Assembly (NCBI RefSeq): GCF_900182555.1
Contig: NZ_FXTH01000006.1
Coordinates: 124,001 to 188,000, forward strand
DNA length: 64,000 bases
Source: Fodinibius sediminis
GTDB taxonomy: Bacteria; Bacteroidota; Rhodothermia; Balneolales; Balneolaceae
Reading direction: 5' to 3'
Part shown: piece by piece, positions 17,464 to 26,193 of the stretch
Layout of the letters: each line of letters opens with the position of its first letter
Numbering within the stretch: the stretch's first letter is position 1
Translations under genes and position numbers: made by a program
Notes under the pieces: model-generated
What the model saw: the letters and a program-made list of their open reading frames with translations, nothing else
The model's database searches: none
What the model was told of the DNA's origin: nothing

Positions 17464-19887
17464 ATGAAGCAATGGTTAATCTACCTGGTGATGGGAATAG
17501 TCGGTATATTCATCCCGTTTTCAGCTCTGGCCCAGACGATCAGGGTGGTGGAAGAAACCAGTCTGCGGGCGATACCAAAGGTCTATATATATAATAACGG
17601 ACGTAATGAGATGGCTGTGACTAATGCCGAGGGAGCGGCTTCTCTGGAATCCTTTTCAGCAAAAGATACCCTCAATTTCCAGCATCCCTCTTTCAGGGAT
17701 TATTCAATTCCTTATGTGGAACTTGAGAACCATGGATTTAGGATTGTGCTGTCCAAACGGCCGGTTGTCATGGATGAGGTGTTTGTCTCGGCCAGTAAGT
17801 GGGAACAGAATTTGGCCGATATCCCGCAGAAGATAACCCGCATCAGCAGGGAGGAGATCCGGTTCCGGAATCCTCAAACATCAGCAGATCTCCTGCAGGG
17901 TTCCGGCAAGGTCTTTGTTCAGAAAAGCCAGCTGGGAGGGGGAAGTCCCATGATTCGTGGTTTTGCAGCCAATTCGGTGGTCCTTGTCGTGGACGGCATC
18001 CGCATGAATAATGCCATTTTCCGCAGCGGAAACCTGCAGAATGTTATCTCACTGGATCCCGGCTCACTGGAAAGCACAGAGGTCCTGTTCGGGCCGGGTT
18101 CGGTAATCTACGGGAGCGATGCACTGGGAGGGGTAATGAATTTTCAAACCAAAAATCCGAAGCTGTCCTATTCCGATGTAAAATCACTCACAGAAACCAA
18201 TGCCATGCTGCGGTACAGCTCAGCCAACCGCGAGCGAACCTTTCATGCTGATTTTAGCACGGGCTTTGAGCAATGGGGGCTGCTGAGCAGTGTCAGCTAC
18301 AGTAACTTCAGCAGTTTGCGTTCAGGAAGTGATTTTTATGAAGATTTTCCCCGGTTTGGAAAACGCAGGGAATATGTAGTACGCCGCGGGGGACGAGATG
18401 TGATTGTCGAAAATGATGACGTGACTATTCAGCGTTTTTCAGGTTACCAGCAACTCAACCTGATGCAGAAAGTACGCTATCAGCCGGCCGGTGACTGGAA
18501 CTTGTCTTATGGATTCCATTATGCTACAACGTCCGATATTCCCCGCTATGACCGACTCATCCAGCGTGAGGAAGGCGATTCGGGGCCCCTTGTCAATGCG
18601 GAATGGTATTATGGTCCCCAGATCTGGATGATGAACATGGTCAAGGCCGATCACCTTGCCGAGACTGCTTTATATGACAAAATGAGTGCCTCTATATCGC
18701 AACAGTGGTTCCAGGAGAGCAGGAATGACCGGGATTTTGGGGATGAGTTCCTGCGCAACAGGGAAGAAAATGTGGATGTCTATACCTTCAATATGGATTT
18801 TGACAAGCGCTGGAATGAGAACAGGGAGCTTTTTTATGGTTTGGAGACCATTTACAACGACGTACATTCGGCGGCCGGGGCCCGGAATATCGATACCGGG
18901 CGCGCTCTTGAAGTGCCCACCCGATACCCGGATGAAGGAAGCATCTATACCCAGCTGGCCGCTTATTCCAAATACCGGCATGATTTGTCATCCAGGATGA
19001 CGGCCGTTGCCGGGGCGCGGTACAGTCACATCAGTTTGGATGCACAATTCAGCGATAAATTTTATGATTTTCCCTTTTCAGTCATTGAGCTCAGTACCGG
19101 GTCTTTTAACGGCAGCCTGGGATTTACTTACCGCCCGCTTGAGAATCTTCAACTGAAGCTGAATGGGTCCACCGGTTTTCGTGCGCCGAATATCGATGAT
19201 GTCGCCAAAGTATTTGACTCGGAGCCGGGCACCGTTGTGGTGCCCAACGCCAATCTGAAACCGGAGTATTCCTACAACCTGGATTTTACTGTCATCAAAA
19301 ATGTTGAAGACCGGGCACGGCTGGAACTCAATGCCTATTATACCTGGCTGGAAGATGCCATGGTCCGGCGCGATTTTCAATTCGATGGTCGTAAGGAGAT
19401 AGATTATGATGGTACAACCAGCAGGGTGGAGGCCCTGGTAAATGCGGGGCAGGCCTATATCTACGGGGCCAGCATGGGGGCTTCTGCTGAAATGGGTCCG
19501 CATTTGATATTTCATTCCGGACTCACCTACTCCTATGGCCGTGATCGTTCTGGTGGCGAACCCCTGCGCCATGTCGCCCCGCTGTTTGGGTCGGCCGGAC
19601 TTACTTTCCATGGCCGTAAAATACAGGCTGAGGTTTATACCGAATTTAATGGCAAGAAAGATATTTCCAGCTTTTCACCCTCTGAACGGGGCAAACCCCA
19701 TTTATATACTTCCGAAGGTTCGCCCGCGTGGGCTACGCTGAACGTGAAAGCATCGTATCAGATCAATGAAGAACTAATGATGAATGCCGGGATTGAGAAT
19801 ATTTTTGACAAGCACTATCGTCCTTATTCATCGGGAATCAGTGCGCCCGGGCGTAATATATCGCTGGCCATCAGGGCTCAGTTGTAA
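17464..19887 (+). CDS. TonB-dependent outer-membrane receptor
   Basis: This 807-residue protein has a signal peptide (1 to about 24, ending FSALAQ) and then a short carboxypeptidase-regulatory-like domain. The plug domain contains MIRGFAANSVVLVVDGIRMN and GPGSVIYGSDALGGVMNFQT, and a 22-strand barrel follows, ending near SLAIRAQL. The plug resembles haem/haemoglobin/transferrin-type receptors, but the ligand is not proven. There is no TATTTAGA-type box in front of it, unlike the receptor at 60956-63289. Confidence 0.92.
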   Translation: MKQWLIYLVMGIVGIFIPFSALAQTIRVVEETSLRAIPKVYIYNNGRNEMAVTNAEGAASLESFSAKDTLNFQHPSFRDYSIPYVELENHGFRIVLSKRPVVMDEVFVSASKWEQNLADIPQKITRISREEIRFRNPQTSADLLQGSGKVFVQKSQLGGGSPMIRGFAANSVVLVVDGIRMNNAIFRSGNLQNVISLDPGSLESTEVLFGPGSVIYGSDALGGVMNFQTKNPKLSYSDVKSLTETNAMLRYSSANRERTFHADFSTGFEQWGLLSSVSYSNFSSLRSGSDFYEDFPRFGKRREYVVRRGGRDVIVENDDVTIQRFSGYQQLNLMQKVRYQPAGDWNLSYGFHYATTSDIPRYDRLIQREEGDSGPLVNAEWYYGPQIWMMNMVKADHLAETALYDKMSASISQQWFQESRNDRDFGDEFLRNREENVDVYTFNMDFDKRWNENRELFYGLETIYNDVHSAAGARNIDTGRALEVPTRYPDEGSIYTQLAAYSKYRHDLSSRMTAVAGARYSHISLDAQFSDKFYDFPFSVIELSTGSFNGSLGFTYRPLENLQLKLNGSTGFRAPNIDDVAKVFDSEPGTVVVPNANLKPEYSYNLDFTVIKNVEDRARLELNAYYTWLEDAMVRRDFQFDGRKEIDYDGTTSRVEALVNAGQAYIYGASMGASAEMGPHLIFHSGLTYSYGRDRSGGEPLRHVAPLFGSAGLTFHGRKIQAEVYTEFNGKKDISSFSPSERGKPHLYTSEGSPAWATLNVKASYQINEELMMNAGIENIFDKHYRPYSSGISAPGRNISLAIRAQL

Positions 19888-20009
19888 CGCTATTCTGGCT
19901 CCTTTGTCATAAAATGCACAATTTAGGTCTATTTTTTCTATACTTAGAGAAGTATCAGGCGTAATGATTTGGTCGTTATTTGAGTGCGTCGCAATAAAAG
20001 ATACAGAAT

Positions 20010-21524
20010 ATGAAACATACGGTGTGTCGGTTTTCAGGCGTTTGCCTGCTGGCTATCATTGGATTAAGCCTTTATGGGTATGGCTGTAGCGGTTCTGTGG
20101 AGCAAAGTCCGGCTGACAGCAGCCTTGATTTCAATATTACGGAACCGGTTGCCCGCGACTTTGATGCCATCAAGGAAGACGGGGTGCTGCGGATGATCAC
20201 CCGATACAGCTCCAATACCTATTTCCTTCACCAGGGGATAGAGTGGGGCTTCGAATACGAGTTTGTCAGGCGCTTTGCGGAAGAACACGATCTGGGCCTG
20301 GAGGTTGTTATCATTGGTGTGGATGGAAATCCCTATGATTTGCTGAACAGTGGCAAGGGAGATTTGATTGCCGGCAATTATACCAAAACCCCGGAGCGGA
20401 AAAGGGTGGTCGATTTCACCCGGCCCTATAATCTCGTTAACCAGGTGCTGGTCTATTCCGACAACCTTGATAATCCACCCCGGACTGTTGCAGAATTAGC
20501 CCGAAGCGATATTCCCGTAACTATTCGCAGCAACAGTTCCTACTATCATCATATTCAGGATTTGCAGAAAAAGGGGATGAATATTGCGGTGAATCTGGTG
20601 GCCAACGAATTTGATACTGAATCGCTGCTTTTTGATGTCTCGCAGCATAAGTACCAGGCTACCATAGCCGATGACAATATTTTCCAGGCGTCAGCCAAAT
20701 ATATGCAGGGCCTGGTGCAGGGGCCTACTATTGCAAAGAACGATACGATTGCCTGGGCTATCCGGAAGAATGCCCCGCAGTTGAAGAAGGAGTTAAACGA
20801 TTACCTGTACGACCATTTTCAGTTTCGGGGAGAGGACAGGAAGCCCAAGCGTTCTTTTTTCCTGGACGTGCTGCGTGACCGTTATTTTGAAGACAGCAAG
20901 CCGCTGGCGGATTACTACAATCCGAACTCCGGGCTGGAAAATAAAGGGGTTATTTCACCCTATGATGATATAATCAAATCTGTGGCTGATTCCGCCGGCC
21001 TGGACTGGTTGATGGTTGCCTCTATCATAGCCCAGGAGACTAAATTTAACCCCCGCTCCAAAAGCTGGGCCGGGGCCATGGGACTCATGCAGATTCTGCC
21101 CCGGTACTCCGAGGTGGAAGATTCCACCCTGCTTTACGACGAAGAGATCAACCTTCGGGAAGGGGTGCGAATTTTAAGCGAGCACCTTGACCACTACTCC
21201 TATATGGACAGCACCAACCAATGGGCCTTTTCGCTGGCTGCCTATAATGCCGGACAGGGGCACCTGGGCGATGCCCGGCGGTTGGCCATGGACCAGTACA
21301 AGAATCCCAACGAGTGGAAAAATGTAGCCGATGCCCTCCTGAAGTTAATGCATCGAACCTACTACCGGAATGCACGCCACGGCTTCTGCCGGGGTATTGA
21401 AACGGTACGCTATGTACGGGAAATCAGGAACAGGTACGAGATCTATAAGAATGTACTTGCGATGAAGGAGATGGACGACCAGCAATCCGTGCCGGGGGTG
21501 CTGGGTATTTTTAATCTACCTTGA
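20010..21524 (+). CDS. MltF-like membrane-bound lytic murein transglycosylase lipoprotein
   Basis: This 504-residue lipoprotein has its lipid-modified Cys at about residue 26 (GYGCSGS). An extracellular solute-binding (SBP_bac_3-like) domain spans about 50-280. An SLT lytic transglycosylase domain follows, with catalytic Glu343 in SIIAQETKFNP and the motif GAMGLMQILP. MltF enzymes cleave peptidoglycan to 1,6-anhydro-muropeptides, and the N-terminal domain senses muropeptides. Its 3' end overlaps the oppositely directed phosphatase gene by 14 bp. Confidence 0.92.
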   Translation: MKHTVCRFSGVCLLAIIGLSLYGYGCSGSVEQSPADSSLDFNITEPVARDFDAIKEDGVLRMITRYSSNTYFLHQGIEWGFEYEFVRRFAEEHDLGLEVVIIGVDGNPYDLLNSGKGDLIAGNYTKTPERKRVVDFTRPYNLVNQVLVYSDNLDNPPRTVAELARSDIPVTIRSNSSYYHHIQDLQKKGMNIAVNLVANEFDTESLLFDVSQHKYQATIADDNIFQASAKYMQGLVQGPTIAKNDTIAWAIRKNAPQLKKELNDYLYDHFQFRGEDRKPKRSFFLDVLRDRYFEDSKPLADYYNPNSGLENKGVISPYDDIIKSVADSAGLDWLMVASIIAQETKFNPRSKSWAGAMGLMQILPRYSEVEDSTLLYDEEINLREGVRILSEHLDHYSYMDSTNQWAFSLAAYNAGQGHLGDARRLAMDQYKNPNEWKNVADALLKLMHRTYYRNARHGFCRGIETVRYVREIRNRYEIYKNVLAMKEMDDQQSVPGVLGIFNLP

Positions 21525-23244
21525 TGACGATCAGGGTAATGTCATCCGACTGTATTCCCTGGGAAAAGGCCATGACCCGATCGATGATCGCCTGTTCAAT
21601 CTCGGTGGAGGTTTTTGGGCGATGTTGCTGAATGCATTTTAGCAGGCGCTCTTCACCAAACTCTTCAGTACCATCCTGGTTCATGGCTTCTGTCACGCCG
21701 TCGGTGTAGAAGACAAGAAGATCACCTTCGGAAAGGATGACGGTCTGTTCCTGGTAGGGGGTAAACGTAGCCATTGCCCCTAAAATAAGACCGCCCTCCT
21801 CCAATTCCACGGGTTCATCGGCTCCCGCTTTAAACCAGAGGGGGGGATTATGTCCCGCATTGATGTAGCGAAACGACCGGTCCACCGGGTCGATGACGCC
21901 CCAGAAAAAGGTGATAAATTTGTCTGCCGGGGTATTATGATAAATGATATTATTCACCTGGCCGGTTGCCTCCGAGAGTGTGACGTCGGTGGGCAGAAGC
22001 ACATGCAACATGGCTTGGAGGTTGGCCATCAGCAGTGCGGCGGGAATTCCTTTGCCGGTGACGTCACCTATGGCAAAAAGAAGCCGCTTGTCAGGGGTTT
22101 CCAAAATATCAAAATAGTCTCCGCCTACCTGGGAAGAGGAGATGTTGCGGGCTGCAATATCCAGCAGGTCATTTTGGGGAATTGGATCCGGGAGCAGCCC
22201 TTTCTGGATACTTTTGGCGATATCAAGCTCCTCTTCGAGCCGTTCCTTCTCAATGCGCTCTTCCAGCAGGTACGTTTTCTGTATCGAGAGGAGCGCAAGG
22301 TTGCCCAGCGATCGTAAAAAGTTGTAGTCGGAGGGGCTGTAAGCCTCCCCGTTGGCCCGGGCTCCCACACCCACCAATGCAATCTTTTCGCTTTGAAATC
22401 GAAGGCCGATCACAGCCCTGATTTCATTTTCTTCAAGGAAGGGGATGGCATTCTGAAGGTCCCCGTCCACTTCTGTGAGATCCTCTTCAAGCTCAAAAAG
22501 AGTGTCGATGTCCTGCACGTCGGGCGCTTTCCGGATTCCACTCGTGGTTACCATCTCGCGCTGGCCTTCATGCTCGAGCACAAAGAAGAACTTGCGAATC
22601 AGCATCTGCCCGAGCATGGCGAATTTGAAAATACGGATGATTTCCTGCCGGTCGACCATAATATTGAAATCCTTGCTCAGATCGAACAGCGTATTCAGCT
22701 CATAGACCTTGCGATCGAGCTTCCGGTTGATCTGGCGCAGTTCAGTGAACATCCTGGAGTTGGCAATGGCCACCGAGGAGATGATGGAGAGGCTTTCAAT
22801 GAATTCAATTTCATGGGGGCTCAATGGCTGGTTGTTACCTTTTGACCCAAGGCATAAAAATCCTATGTGGTTGTTGCTGGTCTGCAGGTTGAACAGGGTA
22901 CACCGGTCTTCACCCTCAAGGAGCTCGGGCAGTTCAATATCATCAATGCCACACTGAATGACGGACTGTTCCTTCACGTCGCTGCCGAAACTGAAAGAAA
23001 GGCGCTCACCTTCGGGCGGGCAGTGCTGGCCCTTGGACTTTGAGACCTCATAGATGTCACTTGCCGGCTGGTAGATGATTACCATTGCCCGGCTTACCAT
23101 GAGCTTGCCCATACTGATAAGCAGCAGATTGTTAAGCACGAAGTCCATGTCCTGCGACTCCACAAGCATTCGTGAGGTCTCAAGCAGGGTCTTCAGTTCA
23201 AATCTTGACTGGTGATCTTCTTGTTGGTTGACGGAGCGATTCAA
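21511..23244 (-). CDS. RsbU/SpoIIE-type PP2C serine phosphatase with GAF domains
   Basis: This 577-residue protein has two GAF-like sensory domains (about 15-165 and 185-330) and a coiled coil (about 330-350). The SpoIIE PP2C domain has the metal-binding motifs VGGDYFDIL, GDVTGKGIPAALLMAN and FYTDGVTEAMN. Such phosphatases dephosphorylate an STAS antagonist to free it for partner switching. The kinase and STAS genes lie immediately upstream, with a 4-bp gap to the kinase gene, forming one operon. There is no membrane segment, so the signal is probably intracellular. Confidence 0.94.
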   Translation of the reverse strand: MNRSVNQQEDHQSRFELKTLLETSRMLVESQDMDFVLNNLLLISMGKLMVSRAMVIIYQPASDIYEVSKSKGQHCPPEGERLSFSFGSDVKEQSVIQCGIDDIELPELLEGEDRCTLFNLQTSNNHIGFLCLGSKGNNQPLSPHEIEFIESLSIISSVAIANSRMFTELRQINRKLDRKVYELNTLFDLSKDFNIMVDRQEIIRIFKFAMLGQMLIRKFFFVLEHEGQREMVTTSGIRKAPDVQDIDTLFELEEDLTEVDGDLQNAIPFLEENEIRAVIGLRFQSEKIALVGVGARANGEAYSPSDYNFLRSLGNLALLSIQKTYLLEERIEKERLEEELDIAKSIQKGLLPDPIPQNDLLDIAARNISSSQVGGDYFDILETPDKRLLFAIGDVTGKGIPAALLMANLQAMLHVLLPTDVTLSEATGQVNNIIYHNTPADKFITFFWGVIDPVDRSFRYINAGHNPPLWFKAGADEPVELEEGGLILGAMATFTPYQEQTVILSEGDLLVFYTDGVTEAMNQDGTEEFGEERLLKCIQQHRPKTSTEIEQAIIDRVMAFSQGIQSDDITLIVIKVD

Positions 23245-23248
23245 AACA

Positions 23249-23671
23249 TTACTTATTTTTGATCATGCGAATCGTATTGCAGGCATCCTCTGTTTGGTAC
23301 TGAACATCATCCATCAGCTTTTGGATCAGGTATACACCTACGCCTCCCCGTTTTTTATCCTTGATTCTTTTGAGGATGTCCGGCTCGCTGTAACTGGTCG
23401 TATCAAAAGCGGCGCCGGTATCCAGCAGGGTCACCCAGAACTTCGAACGGTCGTGTCCAAGTTCAATTTCAACGGTTCCCTCTTCCTTATTCTGGTAGGC
23501 ATGCTTGATGATATTGGTATAGGCTTCATCCACGGCCAGCCGGATGTCAGCCACCTCTTGCTGGTCAAAGCCAAAAGCCGCCGCGTGTTTAGCCACAAAA
23601 TTACGGACTTTCGACAGGTGTTCGGTCGACGCCTTGACAGTGATTTTATATGTAGCAGTTGGTTTTGCCAC
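23249..23671 (-). CDS. RsbW-type anti-sigma factor / serine kinase
   Basis: This 140-residue protein has a HATPase_c_2 fold. The N-box is DEAYTNIIKHAYQNKEEG, with G1 LLDTGAAFD and G2 GGVGVYLIQKLMDDV. Proteins of this type either bind a sigma factor or phosphorylate an STAS protein. It is the middle gene of the operon with the STAS gene (8 bp upstream) and the phosphatase (4 bp downstream). No sigma factor gene is adjacent, so its target may lie elsewhere or may not be a sigma factor. Confidence 0.93.
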   Translation of the reverse strand: MAKPTATYKITVKASTEHLSKVRNFVAKHAAAFGFDQQEVADIRLAVDEAYTNIIKHAYQNKEEGTVEIELGHDRSKFWVTLLDTGAAFDTTSYSEPDILKRIKDKKRGGVGVYLIQKLMDDVQYQTEDACNTIRMIKNK

Positions 23672-23679
23672 CGTTTTAA

Positions 23680-24039
23680 CTATTCGCTTTCGTCCGTTTG
23701 AAATTTCTGGATGGCTTGCTCTTCTTTCTGAACAATGTCGTAGAGCGTTGGAAATCCCAGCAGGTCGAAGACGTTATATACTTTGGGATTCATGTTGCTC
23801 AGCTTGATATCCCCGCCCATGGAGCGAACATCCTCGATATAAGCCATAAATACGCCCAGGCCGGCACTGGCAATGTAGTCGAGCTCTTCACAGTTGACGA
23901 TGATCTGGTGTTTCTTCTGGCTGATCAGTTGCTTTAACGTATTTTCAAGTTTTGAAGCGGTGTGAGCATCCAACTCTCCGGCGAGTTCCAATACCTCGTA
24001 TGTTTCTACTTTCCTGTGGTTGATATTTAAGTTTTTCAT
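23680..24039 (-). CDS. STAS-domain anti-sigma factor antagonist (RsbV/SpoIIAA-like)
   Basis: This 119-residue STAS protein carries the phosphorylatable serine S58 in ELDYIASAGLGVFM and the typical start YEVLELAGELDAHTASKLEN. In partner switching the unphosphorylated form binds the RsbW-like protein and releases its client. It is the first gene of the leftward three-gene operon. Confidence 0.94.
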   Translation of the reverse strand: MKNLNINHRKVETYEVLELAGELDAHTASKLENTLKQLISQKKHQIIVNCEELDYIASAGLGVFMAYIEDVRSMGGDIKLSNMNPKVYNVFDLLGFPTLYDIVQKEEQAIQKFQTDESE

Positions 24040-24474
24040 TATCGCAGCATTGAGTTAACTATCGATTCCCGGATGATGTTCAGCTCCTAACATAAACAAA
24101 AATTTCTAACATGATGTGTAAAAAATAAAGGATCGAAAAATCTTTAATCCCGCTACCGGCCTATAGATTTTATAAAACGTTTGAAAACTACGATAACCTT
24201 GTTGTAAATAGTATATCAGCTTCAAAGAAAAAAGGTTCAGCCTCCACTTTGAAAGATTTCATAGGGAGGGGATGTTTCGTTGATGGTGTTATACGGGAAT
24301 AATGAAGAAAGGATTCAATAAAAATAATAAGGCCTCACACGTATCAGGTGTGAGGCCCTGACTATTCATCAAGAGAGACGCTACTTGAGCGCATTGTAAT
24401 ATAATGTAATTATTTAGTACTAAACAAGTGTTATCATAAAATTATATTTGAAAGGAATCACAATGGCTCCAGGT
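24040..24474. other. Intergenic region upstream of the partner-switching operon
   Basis: This 435-bp stretch holds the presumed leftward promoter of the STAS gene and the terminator of the hydrolase gene (24331-24357). I see no coding potential and nothing else of note. Confidence 0.5.
24331..24357 (-). terminator. Rho-independent terminator of the hydrolase gene
   Basis: GGCCTCACAC and GTGTGAGGCC form a perfect 10-bp stem with a 7-nt loop. Read leftward it is followed by TTATTATTTTTATT, a U-rich tail. It lies about 120 bp past the stop of the gene at 24475-25413. Confidence 0.85.
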
Positions 24475-25413
24475 TTAAGTGTCATGGTTATTCTGATGCA
24501 AGCCAACGGATTTCAAAAAAGTCTGGGTCTCGCGTATGACTTGGTCAACCGATCTGGAAACCAATGAACTGCAAATAACATGGTTTTTTGCGTTCGGGAA
24601 ATTGCGATCGTATACCTGTCGTCCATTTTGGTTAAGGTGTCGGATGAGGTTCCTGATCGCTTTTATTGATACCACTTTGTCCTGTTCCTGCTTGTTTTTA
24701 TAATAGTAGCCGACGAAGACCGGGCATTGGATCTGCCTGAAAAGCGATGGATTCATATAATGGTCAACGAAGGCACCCAGGGCCAGGGCGCCCTTGAGGA
24801 TGTAGGAAGGATACCAGATGCGATCTTCGGCATAGGTTGTCTGCTGGGTTTTTATTTGGTGCGACTTCCCGGGGATAATGTGTAACGCTCGACGGCCCAG
24901 CGAACATTCCAGCAGTTTTTCCTTGATGCCATAAAAACGAATGAGTGGAGAGTAGAGGATAAGGCCCGAAATGTTCGACCTATAGGAAGGATGGGCTGCT
25001 AAATACAGTCCCAGCGATCCCCCGGTGGAGGTTCCCATAATCAGTACCTTCCTGCCAATTTTTTTTCCGATGGCCAAAGCGAAATGGGCGGATGCTAAAA
25101 GTTTTTCTTCTGTCAGATATTGCAGTGGCCTGTCCGATTCTATCCCATGCTCCTGCAGTCGGCTTAAAAAAAGATTGGCCCCCAGAAAATCTGCCACGGC
25201 CCGATGCACGGGATGTCCCTCCTGCTGTGATGCACGAAAACCGTGAAGATAGACCAGGGCATATTCGGTTTTTCGGGTTTTTTCTTTATTGTTCCAGCTT
25301 ATCCGGGCCCGGGTATCGGGCATTAGGTTGTAGGACGATTCCCTTTCTTCAAGGAAATCGTCCAGGCAGGAAGGATCATCGGGGATGTCGGTCATTAAAT
25401 TCATAGAGCCCAA
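24475..25413 (-). CDS. Alpha/beta hydrolase
   Basis: This 312-residue protein has an alpha/beta hydrolase core: ALVYLHGF (oxyanion region), the nucleophile elbow GTSTGGSLG and, near the C-terminus, a likely catalytic histidine in NAKNHVICSS. The substrate is unknown. It has no signal peptide. Several Met codons near the N-terminus (residues 1, 4 and 7) make the exact start uncertain. It is transcribed alone between a SPOR lipoprotein gene and its terminator. Confidence 0.85.
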   Translation of the reverse strand: MGSMNLMTDIPDDPSCLDDFLEERESSYNLMPDTRARISWNNKEKTRKTEYALVYLHGFRASQQEGHPVHRAVADFLGANLFLSRLQEHGIESDRPLQYLTEEKLLASAHFALAIGKKIGRKVLIMGTSTGGSLGLYLAAHPSYRSNISGLILYSPLIRFYGIKEKLLECSLGRRALHIIPGKSHQIKTQQTTYAEDRIWYPSYILKGALALGAFVDHYMNPSLFRQIQCPVFVGYYYKNKQEQDKVVSIKAIRNLIRHLNQNGRQVYDRNFPNAKNHVICSSLVSRSVDQVIRETQTFLKSVGLHQNNHDT

Positions 25414-25459
25414 AATAATAAAAAGACTCTAGGCATGCCCGGTCGCAGTGTGCCCTGAA

Positions 25460-25957
25460 TCAGTCGCCGAGTGATGATATCCAGGAGGGCGCGTTGTATT
25501 TTTCTTGCAGCTGTTCTCGCAGGTTCTGAGCAGATTCCCGGTCCGACAGCCGGCCAAGACGTACGCGAAACCAAACGTCCCCGGTCTCTTCCTGGCCATA
25601 TTTTACAACAAAAGCGTTTTCAAAACCACGCTCCACCCACTTGTCAACCTGACTCTGGGCTTTTCTTTCGGAGCGCCAGGCCTCAACCTGTACCGCATAA
25701 GCACCGTCGGGATCAAAGGAGACATCGATTTGATCCTGCTGGTCCGCTTCCTTTTCTCGCTGGGCTGCAAGGCTGTCGGCCCGGGCCTGTGCAATGCTGT
25801 CTTTCCGTTGCTGGGCCAGTTGCCGCTGTCGCACCTGCTCAAGAGAATCCTGCCGTGCCTGTTCTGCACGTCGTCTCTCTTCCTCACTTGGACCACAGCC
25901 ATTTAGCATTCCAATGGAGATTGTTGAAATGAGTAAGAAAAGAATCCACTGTTTCAT
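25460..25957 (-). CDS. SPOR-domain lipoprotein
   Basis: This 165-residue lipoprotein has lipobox MLNGC (C21), then a charged, Gln/Arg/Glu-rich coiled coil (about 25-75) and a C-terminal SPOR domain (about 85-160, AVQVEAWRSERKAQ to VRLGRLSDRESAQ). SPOR domains bind denuded septal glycan, so it probably sits at division sites in the envelope. It is divergent from the ABC permease, with a TATTTAGA-type box between them, 137 bp from this start. Confidence 0.88.
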   Translation of the reverse strand: MKQWILFLLISTISIGMLNGCGPSEEERRRAEQARQDSLEQVRQRQLAQQRKDSIAQARADSLAAQREKEADQQDQIDVSFDPDGAYAVQVEAWRSERKAQSQVDKWVERGFENAFVVKYGQEETGDVWFRVRLGRLSDRESAQNLREQLQEKYNAPSWISSLGD

Positions 25958-26093
25958 AGTGCTGCCTGGTTAAAGGGTTGGATGATTATCAGTGCGGAAT
26001 AAAAAGTATATAAAAAGAAGGAGGTTATTAAATGTTCTTTCGGAGAATTTGTTCCGCTTTCAGGGTGTTCCATGTTGCTATAAAGCAGGTTTC

Positions 26094-26114
26094 TATTTAG
26101 ATTTGGTCTAAATA
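26094..26114. promoter_or_regulatory. 21-bp palindromic box 1 (candidate metal-regulator site) before the iron-type ABC operon
   Basis: TATTTAGA-N5-TCTAAATA is a perfect 8-bp inverted repeat with a 5-bp spacer. The same architecture recurs at 29621-29641, 63304-63324 and 63374-63394, always before iron- or haem-related genes. The shape is like DtxR/MntR-type sites, but the regulator is not in this window. Confidence 0.7.
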
Positions 26115-26193
26115 TTTTGAGACTCATTGTATTGTAAGGCGACTGAGCATTATAGACACAAAAATACATAGAAAATCCCCCCCCTGGTATCTG

